Assembly (NCBI GenBank): GCA_937958685.1
Contig: CALGNF010000062.1
Coordinates: forward strand, 1-5,649
Source of the DNA: an uncultured Caryophanales bacterium
GTDB taxonomy: Bacteria > Bacillota_I > Bacilli_A > Izemoplasmatales > Hujiaoplasmataceae
Direction: 5' to 3'
Length of the DNA stretch: 5,649 nt
Made by a program: the position numbers and the translations under genes. Below, piece after piece: positions 1 through 5,110 of the stretch. Every line of letters starts with the position of its first letter. The stretch's first letter is position 1. The notes beneath the pieces are model-generated. The model was not told the origin of the DNA and ran no database searches. It was given only the letters and a program-made list of their open reading frames with translations.

Positions 1-42
1 CCGAGATCTACACTCTTTCCCTACACGACGCTCTTCCGATCT
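1..42 (+). other. Illumina P5/Read 1 adapter (not genomic)
   Basis: These bases match the 3' 42 bases of the standard TruSeq P5/Read 1 adapter, recognisable by CCGAGATCTACAC at the start and the ending GACGCTCTTCCGATCT. The first 16 bases of the full adapter are absent. Genomic sequence starts at 43, directly after the terminal CT. Any reading frame running into this stretch is artificial. The adapter identity is known from library chemistry and is read directly from the sequence. Confidence 0.99.
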
Positions 43-195
43 GGCTTCGGCGGCTGCACCGTCAATATCGTCCGCAGCGTCGATTTCCCAAGATTCAGGG
101 ATCAGGTCGCCAAAGGCTATCAGAAGAAGTACGGCCTTATCCCCGATATCATCATCGCCAACCCCGAGGATGGCTGCAAGGAGATCACCGTATGA
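43..195 (+). CDS. galK: Galactokinase, C-terminal fragment (5' end cut off)
   Basis: Fifty codons plus a TGA stop remain, and the rest of the gene lies beyond the adapter. The fragment opens with GFGGCTVNIV, the third conserved motif of GHMP kinases in its galactokinase form (GAGFGGC), which helps shape the sugar and phosphate pocket. It then runs through a helix with KGYQKKYGLIP and ends in DGCKEITV, matching the usual galactokinase tail (E-GY--KTGL-P------DGA). The enzyme phosphorylates galactose with ATP in the cytoplasm at the start of the Leloir pathway. The stop overlaps the next start as ATGA, so the next gene is probably translationally coupled. Other GHMP kinases are possible, but the motif and tail together favour galactokinase. 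Confidence 0.85.
   Translation, partial: GFGGCTVNIVRSVDFPRFRDQVAKGYQKKYGLIPDIIIANPEDGCKEITV
178..194 (+). promoter_or_regulatory. Shine-Dalgarno site and coupled start of the GNAT gene
   Basis: AAGGAG at 178-183 lies 8 bases before the ATG at 192-194, which is an ideal ribosome-binding spacing. The ATG shares bases with the galK stop (ATGA, 192-195), so ribosomes finishing galK can restart here. This fixes the start of the acetyltransferase gene. Confidence 0.85.
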
Positions 196-671
196 TCCGC
201 CCGGGCACCCTTGCGGATCTTGATGAATTGCACCTTCTTGCCCGCCAGGTTGTGAACAACCTGAGAGCAAACGGCATCGACCAATGGTCCAACAACTATC
301 CGTTGAGAGAACATTTCGCGCCCGATGTTGCCGCAGGCGCTTTGTTTGTCTACTGCATTGCTGATCAACTGGTCGGATCGATCACGGTCATGCCTGAGAA
401 CGAAATGTTCTATCATGAGGTAAAGTGGGATACCGCTTCCGCCTATGTCGTCCATCGCTTGATGGTGCATCCCGAGCATCTGCGCCAAGGCATCGGCACC
501 AGTCTCTTCGAGCATGCCATCGGTTTCGCTAGGACCTGCGGCGCGAGCGGCGTCAAGGTCGACACGCATCCCGATAATCATCGGATGCAGGCATTGATCA
601 AATCCCTTGGGTTCACGGAAAAAGGATACATCCGCTCCATTAACCGAATCGGCTACGAAATCGTGTTTTGA
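192..671 (+). CDS. GNAT-family N-acetyltransferase
   Basis: This 159-residue protein has the length of a single GNAT domain. It probably moves an acetyl group from acetyl-CoA to an amine; the substrate cannot be read from the sequence. The N-terminal helices (about 5-30) lead to a segment with IDQWSNNYPLRE and then strands around LFVYCIADQLVGSITV (51-66). Motif A spans about 87-108, VHRLMVHPEHLRQGIGTSLF, with the acetyl-CoA pyrophosphate loop RQGIGT at 98-103. Motif B follows as DTHPDNHRMQALIKSLGF (124-141), with the typical LGF turn. There is no signal peptide or membrane segment, so it should be cytoplasmic. It overlaps galK by 4 bases and lies 27 bases before obg, so the three are likely cotranscribed. 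RimI-type protein acetylation is possible but unsupported. Confidence 0.9.
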   Translation: MIRPGTLADLDELHLLARQVVNNLRANGIDQWSNNYPLREHFAPDVAAGALFVYCIADQLVGSITVMPENEMFYHEVKWDTASAYVVHRLMVHPEHLRQGIGTSLFEHAIGFARTCGASGVKVDTHPDNHRMQALIKSLGFTEKGYIRSINRIGYEIVF

Positions 672-688
672 CAGTTTTTGTCCCCACT

Positions 689-701
689 GGAGGCCCTCAT
701 G
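689..701 (+). promoter_or_regulatory. Shine-Dalgarno site setting the obg start
   Basis: GGAGG at 689-693 sits 5 bases before ATG at 699-701. It supports that ATG over an in-frame TTG at 678, which has no such site and would add seven residues that the Obg family does not have. Confidence 0.85.
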
Positions 702-1982
702 TTCATCGACGAAGTCACATTGACAATAGAATCCGGAAAAGGTGGCGATGGCATCATCGCTTTTCGTCGTGAAAAGCACGTGCCTTTGGGCGGTCCTGCC
801 GGCGGTGACGGCGGGCGCGGCGGCAGCGTCATCTTCATCGCCGAACAAGGCATTTCCACGCTGTTCGACTTGCGGTACCGCAAACTGATCCGCGCGAAAA
901 GCGGGGAGAACGGCAAACCCAAGAACATGAGCGGCGCCGATGCTGAGGACACGATTGTGAGAGTCCCGGTCGGCACCATCATTTTTGATGCAGGCACCAA
1001 TCTCGTGCTCGCCGACTTGGTAAGGCACAATCAAGAGGAAATCATCGCCCAGGGCGGAAGGGGAGGCCGCGGCAATGCGGCGTTCGCCTCCTCAAGAAAC
1101 AAGGCGCCAAGAATCCAAGAAAACGGCGAGCCGGGGATCACCCTTGATCTTCGTATCGAACTCAAGCTACTCGCCGATGTCGGCATCATCGGTTTTCCAA
1201 GCGTGGGCAAGTCCACGCTTATCAGTGTCGTCTCGCAGGCACGTCCGAAAATCGCCGCCTATCCCTTCACAACGATCATTCCCAATCTCGGCGTCGTGGA
1301 AATGCCGCCTCTGCCACCCTTTGTCCTGGCTGACATGCCGGGTATCATCGAAGGCGCTTCGCAAGGACACGGTCTCGGATTGCAGTTCCTCAAGCATATC
1401 GAAAGAACCAGAGTCCTGATCCATATGATCGATTTTTCTCCCGAGTCTGGAAGAGATCCATACATGGACTATCAGACAGTCAATACCGAACTAAAAAACT
1501 ACAGATACCATTTGGCGGAAAGGCCCCAGATCATTGCCGCCAACAAGATGGATGTTCCGGGAGCGCAAGCATCCCTTGAGCGTTTCCGAAGGTTGATCGA
1601 TCCGGAAGTCGCTATCTTTCCCATCAGTGCCGCCAGTCGCACCGGCGTCGGCGAGTTGATGGCCAAAACCTACGAATTGTTGAGCAAGACTCCGTTCTTT
1701 CCTATCTTTGAAGAAAAAGCAGCAGAGGTTGTCCGTTACGAGTTTCAACCCGAGAAGCCGCAGATCCAAATCAGCAAAATCGCATCCAATGTCTTTCAAG
1801 TCACCGGTAGAGATGTTGAAGTCCTTTATCAGCGCTCAAGTTTTGTCAGCGATGAAGCCGTAACGAGATTCTTGCGTCAGCTTAGGTTGATCGGCGTTGA
1901 CGACATGTTAAGGGAAAAAGGGGCTAAAACTGGCGATATTATCCGCATTCTGGATTCCGAATTCGAGTACCACGACAACTGA
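699..1982 (+). CDS. obg: GTPase Obg (CgtA), 50S ribosome assembly
   Basis: The protein has 427 residues, almost the length of Bacillus subtilis Obg (428). It binds GTP and GDP and acts in late 50S subunit assembly and stress control in the cytoplasm. The glycine-rich Obg fold fills about 1-158, opening MFIDEVTLTIESGKGGDG and including GGPAGGDGGRGG (31-42) and GGRGGRGN (119-126). The G domain carries G1 GFPSVGKST (165-173), the switch threonines TT (191-192), G3 DMPG (212-215), G4 NKMD (282-285) and G5 SAA (310-312), all intact. The C-terminal OCT domain (about 345-427) ends in GAKTGDIIRILDSEFEY, a layout common in Gram-positive bacteria. The TGA stop is followed in frame by TAA (1983-1985). 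It lies behind galK and the acetyltransferase gene; the rplU-rpmA genes that often precede obg are not here. Confidence 0.98.
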   Translation: MFIDEVTLTIESGKGGDGIIAFRREKHVPLGGPAGGDGGRGGSVIFIAEQGISTLFDLRYRKLIRAKSGENGKPKNMSGADAEDTIVRVPVGTIIFDAGTNLVLADLVRHNQEEIIAQGGRGGRGNAAFASSRNKAPRIQENGEPGITLDLRIELKLLADVGIIGFPSVGKSTLISVVSQARPKIAAYPFTTIIPNLGVVEMPPLPPFVLADMPGIIEGASQGHGLGLQFLKHIERTRVLIHMIDFSPESGRDPYMDYQTVNTELKNYRYHLAERPQIIAANKMDVPGAQASLERFRRLIDPEVAIFPISAASRTGVGELMAKTYELLSKTPFFPIFEEKAAEVVRYEFQPEKPQIQISKIASNVFQVTGRDVEVLYQRSSFVSDEAVTRFLRQLRLIGVDDMLREKGAKTGDIIRILDSEFEYHDN

Positions 1983-2194
1983 TAATCTCTAAATCTGATG
2001 ACGCATTAAGGATTGTCAACGATGAGCATCGCAATATTTCAAAAATTATTATGATGTATATGTGTTGTTCATGTGCTGTTTATATATTTTCATATGTAGT
2101 TATTATGTTATTTATTCGTTATATTTATGATGTTGTTTTATTGAAATCATGCCCTCTATAAAGGGTGGACGGCCAGATATGGCGGAGGAAGAGC
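1983..2194. other. AT-rich spacer between obg and ruvA
   Basis: This 212-bp gap has no gene. The part from 2041 to 2150 contains 21 G or C in 110 bases (about 19%), far below the flanking genes, and the plus strand is rich in T and in TATG/TGTT runs. TTATGATGT occurs twice (2049-2057 and 2125-2133). No good intrinsic terminator follows obg: a small CGAT/ATCG hairpin at 2020-2031 is too short and lacks a T run. Obg transcripts may therefore read through or end by another mechanism. Confidence 0.7.
2133..2162 (+). promoter_or_regulatory. Possible promoter of ruvA
   Basis: TATAAA at 2157-2162 matches the -10 consensus at five of six positions. TTGTTT at 2133-2138, 18 bases upstream, is a weak -35. 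Transcription would begin near 2169, giving a leader of about 25 bases before the GTG at 2195. In such an AT-rich stretch chance matches are common, so this is tentative. Confidence 0.4.
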
Positions 2195-2197
2195 GTG
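2184..2197 (+). promoter_or_regulatory. Shine-Dalgarno site setting the ruvA GTG start
   Basis: GGAGGAA (2184-2190) lies just upstream of GTG at 2195-2197, with 6 bases between GGAGG and the start. It decides for this GTG over an upstream in-frame GTG at 2165, which would add ten residues not seen in the family. Confidence 0.85.
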
Positions 2198-2749
2198 TAC
2201 AACTATCTCAAAGGCGTGATTACAGATATCAGAGCCGACTACATTTCCCTGGAAAACCATGGTGTTGGTTATAAGATCATCACCCCAAATCCTTATCAAT
2301 TCACAATCGGGACCGAAGCGATGTTGTTTCTTTATCAGCGAGTGACAGAGGACGAACTCGCCCTTTATGGTTTCGCCTCCTTTGAAGAACGCGAGTTGTT
2401 CCTCAAACTCATCAGTGTCAACGGGATCGGTCCCAAGAGCGCCAAGGCCATCCTCGCAGCAGGCGATGTCCGTTCTATATCCAACGCCATCGAGACCGGC
2501 AACGCCAAGTTCTTGACCAAATTTCCCGGCATCGGTCCCAAAGCCAGCCAACAGATAATACTTGATCTCCAAGGCAAGATCGAACTATCACCCGCAAGCG
2601 TGACACCCGACTCTCTGAGTGAAGTGGATGAGGCGCTTCAAGCTCTCGGTTACAACACCAAAGAAATCAAGAAGGTCTTGACCAAGCTCGATCATACAAA
2701 GACCACCAGCGAATTGATCAAGGACGCTCTCAGACAAATGCTAAAATAA
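2195..2749 (+). CDS. ruvA: Holliday junction branch migration protein RuvA
   Basis: The gene encodes 184 residues, slightly short of the usual 190-205. RuvA tetramers bind four-way DNA junctions and load the RuvB motor in recombinational repair. Domain I (1-62) is the OB fold: YNYLKGVITDI, then GVGYKIITPNPY (23-34), the typical Bacillota form, and ending ALYGF (56-60). Domain II (about 65-130) has two helix-hairpin-helix motifs, VNGIGPKSA (75-83) and FPGIGPKAS (110-118), which grip the DNA backbone. A linker of roughly 12 residues leads to domain III (about 142-184), EVDEALQALGYNTKEIKKVL, which contacts RuvB. It starts at GTG, since YNYLKG aligns with the family N-terminus and a strong ribosome site precedes it. 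A hairpin terminator follows at once, so ruvB is not cotranscribed. Confidence 0.96.
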   Translation: MYNYLKGVITDIRADYISLENHGVGYKIITPNPYQFTIGTEAMLFLYQRVTEDELALYGFASFEERELFLKLISVNGIGPKSAKAILAAGDVRSISNAIETGNAKFLTKFPGIGPKASQQIILDLQGKIELSPASVTPDSLSEVDEALQALGYNTKEIKKVLTKLDHTKTTSELIKDALRQMLK

Positions 2750-2772
2750 AAACGCCTGCAGAGGCGTTTTTT
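2748..2772. terminator. Bidirectional intrinsic terminator between ruvA and the asparaginase gene
   Basis: AAAAACGCCT (2748-2757) pairs with AGGCGTTTTT (2762-2771) around a GCAG loop. On the plus strand the stem ends in six T. On the minus strand it ends in TTTTTATTTT. It overlaps the ruvA stop and lies 5 bases past the asparaginase stop (2777-2779), so one hairpin serves both convergent genes. Confidence 0.92.
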
Positions 2773-2776
2773 ACAT

Positions 2777-3757
2777 CTATACAGAGAAGATCTTCTTTAT
2801 TGAGTCCAAATCGTTGTCGACGGCAAGCGCAACCATCAACAGCAATCTGGCTTTCTGGCCGTTCAAGTTGGTCGCGAAGATGCAGCCCATCATCGAGAGG
2901 TCTTTGCCTCCGCCGGGATAGCCATAGGTATCCACCACTCTCCCTGAAGGACATCTTGAAGTGATCACCACAGGAATCTTCCTTTCCAAGGCGCGTTTGA
3001 TTCCGTCAAGCATCATTGGGGTGACGTTACCGCGGCCAAGAGCCTCGATAACGATTCCATTGGCGTTTAGCCCGTCTACCAGCAAGTTCAGAACTCTGCT
3101 ATCATTCCCCGAGTATGCTTTGACAAGGAATACATCTTCGACAAGATGGTCTACAGGAAGAGGCATCCTGACATAATTGACTGAACGGTAGAAGATGACT
3201 TGATGATTATCTACGATTCCCAATGGACCATAGTCGAGCGATTTGAATGTATCAAGTGAAAGCGTGTTGGTCTTGGTGACCTCGCTAGCAGCATTGATCT
3301 GATCATTGAGGACAACGAGTACGCCTTTGTCGGAAGCATCGGGCGACAGGCAAACAAGAATAGATGATACTAAATTGTTGATTCCGTCAAACCCAAGTTC
3401 GGAACTTGATTTCATCGAGCCAGTCACCACGACAGGCTTTTTTGTTTCTAAAACAACATCAAGGAAGAATGCGGTTTCCTCAAGCGTGTCAGTACCATGA
3501 ACGACCACAACGCCCGTCACATCATGGCGGGAAGTCAAATGTCTGATCATTTTTGAAATCTCGAGCATCATATCTGGTGTGATGGATGGAGAGGGAAGTT
3601 TCGAAAATTCGATCGTCTCCAGATCACATTCATGAAACGAATCAAGTACAGAAGCCATAATATCGCTCGCCGATAATGCTGGAACGACTGAATGATTAAC
3701 GTCATCGACTTTCATGGAAATTGTCCCACCGGTGAATATCAAGTAAATTTTGGCCAT
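2777..3757 (-). CDS. L-asparaginase, type II-like fold, cytoplasmic
   Basis: The protein has 326 residues, the size of mature E. coli AnsB, and its key residues fall at the same numbers. It should hydrolyse asparagine to aspartate and ammonia. FTGGTI holds the nucleophile Thr12; PSPSIT holds Ser58; VVHGTDTLEET holds the second triad Thr89-Asp90; SEVTKTNT supplies Lys162. VVVTGSM (109-115) is also typical. The C-terminus LNGQKARLLLMVAL (298-311) resembles the AnsB tail. No signal peptide precedes the fold, so unlike AnsB it is probably cytoplasmic. The mobile loop (about 13-40) has no tyrosine where AnsB has catalytic Tyr25. The start is ATG at 3757; TCCTT at 3769-3773 (AAGGA on the coding strand) lies 11 bases upstream, a loose spacing. 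The stop is TAG. Glutaminase side activity cannot be excluded. Confidence 0.93.
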   Translation of the reverse strand: MAKIYLIFTGGTISMKVDDVNHSVVPALSASDIMASVLDSFHECDLETIEFSKLPSPSITPDMMLEISKMIRHLTSRHDVTGVVVVHGTDTLEETAFFLDVVLETKKPVVVTGSMKSSSELGFDGINNLVSSILVCLSPDASDKGVLVVLNDQINAASEVTKTNTLSLDTFKSLDYGPLGIVDNHQVIFYRSVNYVRMPLPVDHLVEDVFLVKAYSGNDSRVLNLLVDGLNANGIVIEALGRGNVTPMMLDGIKRALERKIPVVITSRCPSGRVVDTYGYPGGGKDLSMMGCIFATNLNGQKARLLLMVALAVDNDLDSIKKIFSV

Positions 3758-3788
3758 TTAGAAAACCATCCTTCCCGATCCAATAAGT

Positions 3789-3797
3789 ATTATACCA
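3789..3797 (-). promoter_or_regulatory. Extended -10 promoter of the asparaginase gene
   Basis: Read on the minus strand this is TGGTATAAT: a perfect TATAAT (3789-3794) preceded by the extended -10 TG. No good -35 is seen 16-18 bases upstream, which fits extended -10 promoters. Transcription would start near 3782, giving a leader of about 25 bases before the ATG at 3757. Confidence 0.7.
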
Positions 3798-3834
3798 TAC
3801 GACGCTATCGAAATCGTCCCTTTAATATTGATTT

Positions 3835-3875
3835 CTGACGTGTTTGTCAGGTGATTTTGAGGGTGATTTTCAAAC
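3835..3875. repeat. Inverted and tandem repeats upstream of the asparaginase promoter
   Basis: CTGAC and GTCAG (3835-3839, 3846-3850) form an inverted repeat around GTGTTT. Directly next to it GGTGATTTT occurs twice with a 12-base period (3850-3858, 3862-3870). GTTTG (3842-3846) and CAAAC (3871-3875) enclose the pair. The block lies about 40-80 bases upstream of the -10 on the minus strand, where an activator or repressor site would be plausible. Any regulatory role is inference. Confidence 0.5.
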
Positions 3876-3984
3876 GGTCGCATTTTTGACCTCCAGTTTT
3901 GCAGAACAAGAACACAGAAGGGAATTCACATTATCAACAAGTAGTCGATTATCCGCGAAACACAGACCTCATAACAACGTTAAC

Positions 3985-4020
3985 ATAATATATATTATAG
4001 GAAGTTAATTACACTTCTAT
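3985..4020. repeat. AT palindrome with adjoining hairpin
   Basis: ATAATATATATTAT (3985-3998) is a perfect 14-base palindrome. It runs into an imperfect inverted repeat, ATAGGAAGT (3997-4005) against ACTTCTAT (4013-4020), with a TAATTAC loop and one unpaired G. It is possibly a protein-binding site or only AT-rich chance; no neighbouring promoter is clear. Confidence 0.45.
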
Positions 4021-4102
4021 CGTGATGAAATGTTTTCGACATAACTGCTTCTTTTGATAATGGTTACGAAATAAACCGCTATCTCTGGGCTTCGTCTGCG
4101 TG

Positions 4103-4122
4103 TGTAAATATATTCTTTTACA
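4103..4122. repeat. Spaced inverted repeat TGTAAA-N8-TTTACA
   Basis: TGTAAA (4103-4108) and TTTACA (4117-4122) form a perfect dyad with an 8-base AT-rich centre, the shape of a dimeric regulator operator. It lies about 300 bases upstream of the asparaginase promoter and after the PHP gene, so which gene it would control is unclear. Confidence 0.4.
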
Positions 4123-4169
4123 ACAAATGAGCATGTTATTTTTTCAATTCTCCTTGCTTTGCGCTTGTT

Positions 4170-4208
4170 TTAAAAAACGACGTAAAAAAATGCGAAATTT
4201 CGTCGTTT
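4170..4208 (-). terminator. Possible second minus-strand terminator
   Basis: AAACGACG (4175-4182) pairs with CGTCGTTT (4201-4208); on the minus strand the stem is followed by further T and then AAAAC. The 18-base loop contains half of the perfect palindrome CGAAATTTCG (4193-4202), so the fold is less compact than a classic terminator. It may catch read-through from the PHP gene or end a short transcript of its own. Confidence 0.45.
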
Positions 4209-4270
4209 CTCCATGAGGTGCGGTACAGATGGCCCTGCTAGAGCTAAAAAATCCGCATTTGTCAAATTCT

Positions 4271-4307
4271 GAAAATGAAAAAACACTGCCCTGGAGTGAC
4301 AGTGTTT
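4271..4307 (-). terminator. Intrinsic terminator of the nadB-PHP unit
   Basis: On the minus strand AAACACTGTC (4307-4298) pairs with GGCAGTGTTT (4290-4281): ten pairs including one G-U, with a 7-base loop. Six T (4283-4278) and then CATTTTC follow. The first stem base is the last base of the PHP stop codon, so termination comes immediately after the gene. Confidence 0.88.
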
Positions 4308-5110
4308 CAAATATTTAGAGCTTCTTCTACTTCTATTCCGATCTGGGTCGCAAACCTGTAGGTTTCCAAAACTCCGTCGTCATACAGGTATGAGGGATCA
4401 TGAGCATCGGCGGAGACGATTACCTTCGCACCCATCTCCCTGACTTTTTTCCAAAACTCCAGTCGGGGATAAAGATACCTAACTCCATCCTCGAGTAATC
4501 TTAGTCCCTTTCGAACGCCGTTGGCATTGATCTCCAAGGGGATGTCGTTTTCAATCGCGCATCTGATAAGCCGCGATGACTCGTTCATTATTGATTCGTC
4601 GAGTTTCCCGATGTTATAGAACATCAGATCCGGATGGCAGACAAAGCGGAAGAATTTGCTCTCGAGCGCCTTGATGATCGTATCTACGTATGTTCGCACA
4701 TGACCCAGGGTCGAGAGCGTATAGCAGCTTTTCAACCCTCGTAGAGAGGCCGCGTCGCTGATGTAGTGCTGGCCCAAGGCTAGGTAGTCGAGCTTTCTGA
4801 GATAACCTTCATACATCTTTTCATATCCATCGAAGTACTCGATTTCCAACGCTTTGAATATTTTGATTTTGCCGCTGTATTTGCGGATGGCCTCGTCGCA
4901 CTCCCGCAGATATGTCGGAAAGTCATCGGGATCCATTCTGATGCTCCGATCCTTCAATTCCGCAAACGGAGCGTGGTCGGACATCCCCAACGAATCCAAG
5001 CCGATCCTGATCGCTTCTTTGACATAGTCCTCGACATTGCCAATCGCATGACGACAAAGATACATGTGCGTGTGGTAATTGTTCTTCATCAGTTTAGTCG
5101 GAAGTGACAT
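4307..5110 (-). CDS. PHP-family phosphoesterase, histidinol-phosphatase (HisK) type
   Basis: The gene encodes 267 residues, or 260 from the internal start. The PHP fold binds three metal ions and hydrolyses phosphate esters in the cytoplasm. All expected ligands are visible: YHTH (His13, His15), His21, SDHAP (Asp45, His46), LEIEY (Glu89), LGQHY (His115), CHPDL (His159) and SADAHDP (Asp235, His237). The order and size fit the HisK histidinol phosphatase group, but no histidine genes are in view, so the substrate may be another phosphate ester. AAAGGAG at 5119-5125 favours the ATG at 5110. A second in-frame ATG (5089-5087) shares its A with the nadB stop (TGATG) and gives MKNNYHTH, the usual family N-terminus. 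The gene overlaps nadB by 22 bases and ends in a terminator. Confidence 0.9.
   Translation of the reverse strand: MSLPTKLMKNNYHTHMYLCRHAIGNVEDYVKEAIRIGLDSLGMSDHAPFAELKDRSIRMDPDDFPTYLRECDEAIRKYSGKIKIFKALEIEYFDGYEKMYEGYLRKLDYLALGQHYISDAASLRGLKSCYTLSTLGHVRTYVDTIIKALESKFFRFVCHPDLMFYNIGKLDESIMNESSRLIRCAIENDIPLEINANGVRKGLRLLEDGVRYLYPRLEFWKKVREMGAKVIVSADAHDPSYLYDDGVLETYRFATQIGIEVEEALNI

Larger units (their letters stand above)
3758..4306. other. 549-bp gap without a recognised protein gene
   Basis: This stretch lies between two minus-strand genes. I see no reading frame of convincing length or codon character, no tRNA (no T-loop or acceptor pairing found by eye) and no riboswitch I can name. It holds the asparaginase leader and promoter, a repeat cluster just upstream of that promoter (3835-3875), an AT palindrome (3985-3998) with an adjoining hairpin, a spaced inverted repeat (4103-4122), a hairpin with a minus-strand T run (4170-4208), and the terminator of the PHP gene at its far end. 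Confidence 0.7.

Noticed and set aside
678..698. TTG at 678 as an earlier start of obg
   Set aside because: No ribosome site precedes it and the seven extra residues are not part of the Obg family; GGAGG points to ATG at 699.
120..1034. A long open frame on the minus strand (304 codons) opposite the acetyltransferase and obg genes
   Set aside because: It is antisense to two clearly conserved proteins, has no recognisable motif or ribosome site, and arises from the codon pattern of the plus-strand genes.
2020..2031. Hairpin CGAT/ATCG after obg as a terminator
   Set aside because: The stem is only four to five pairs with a very small loop and no T run follows.
2165..2194. GTG at 2165 as the start of ruvA
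   Set aside because: It would add ten residues and translate through the GGAGGAA ribosome site; GTG at 2195 gives the family N-terminus.
3758..4306. CRISPR array, tRNA or known riboswitch in the gap
   Set aside because: There are no regularly spaced repeats of 20 bases or more, no tRNA arms and no riboswitch core that I can recognise; the repeats seen are short.
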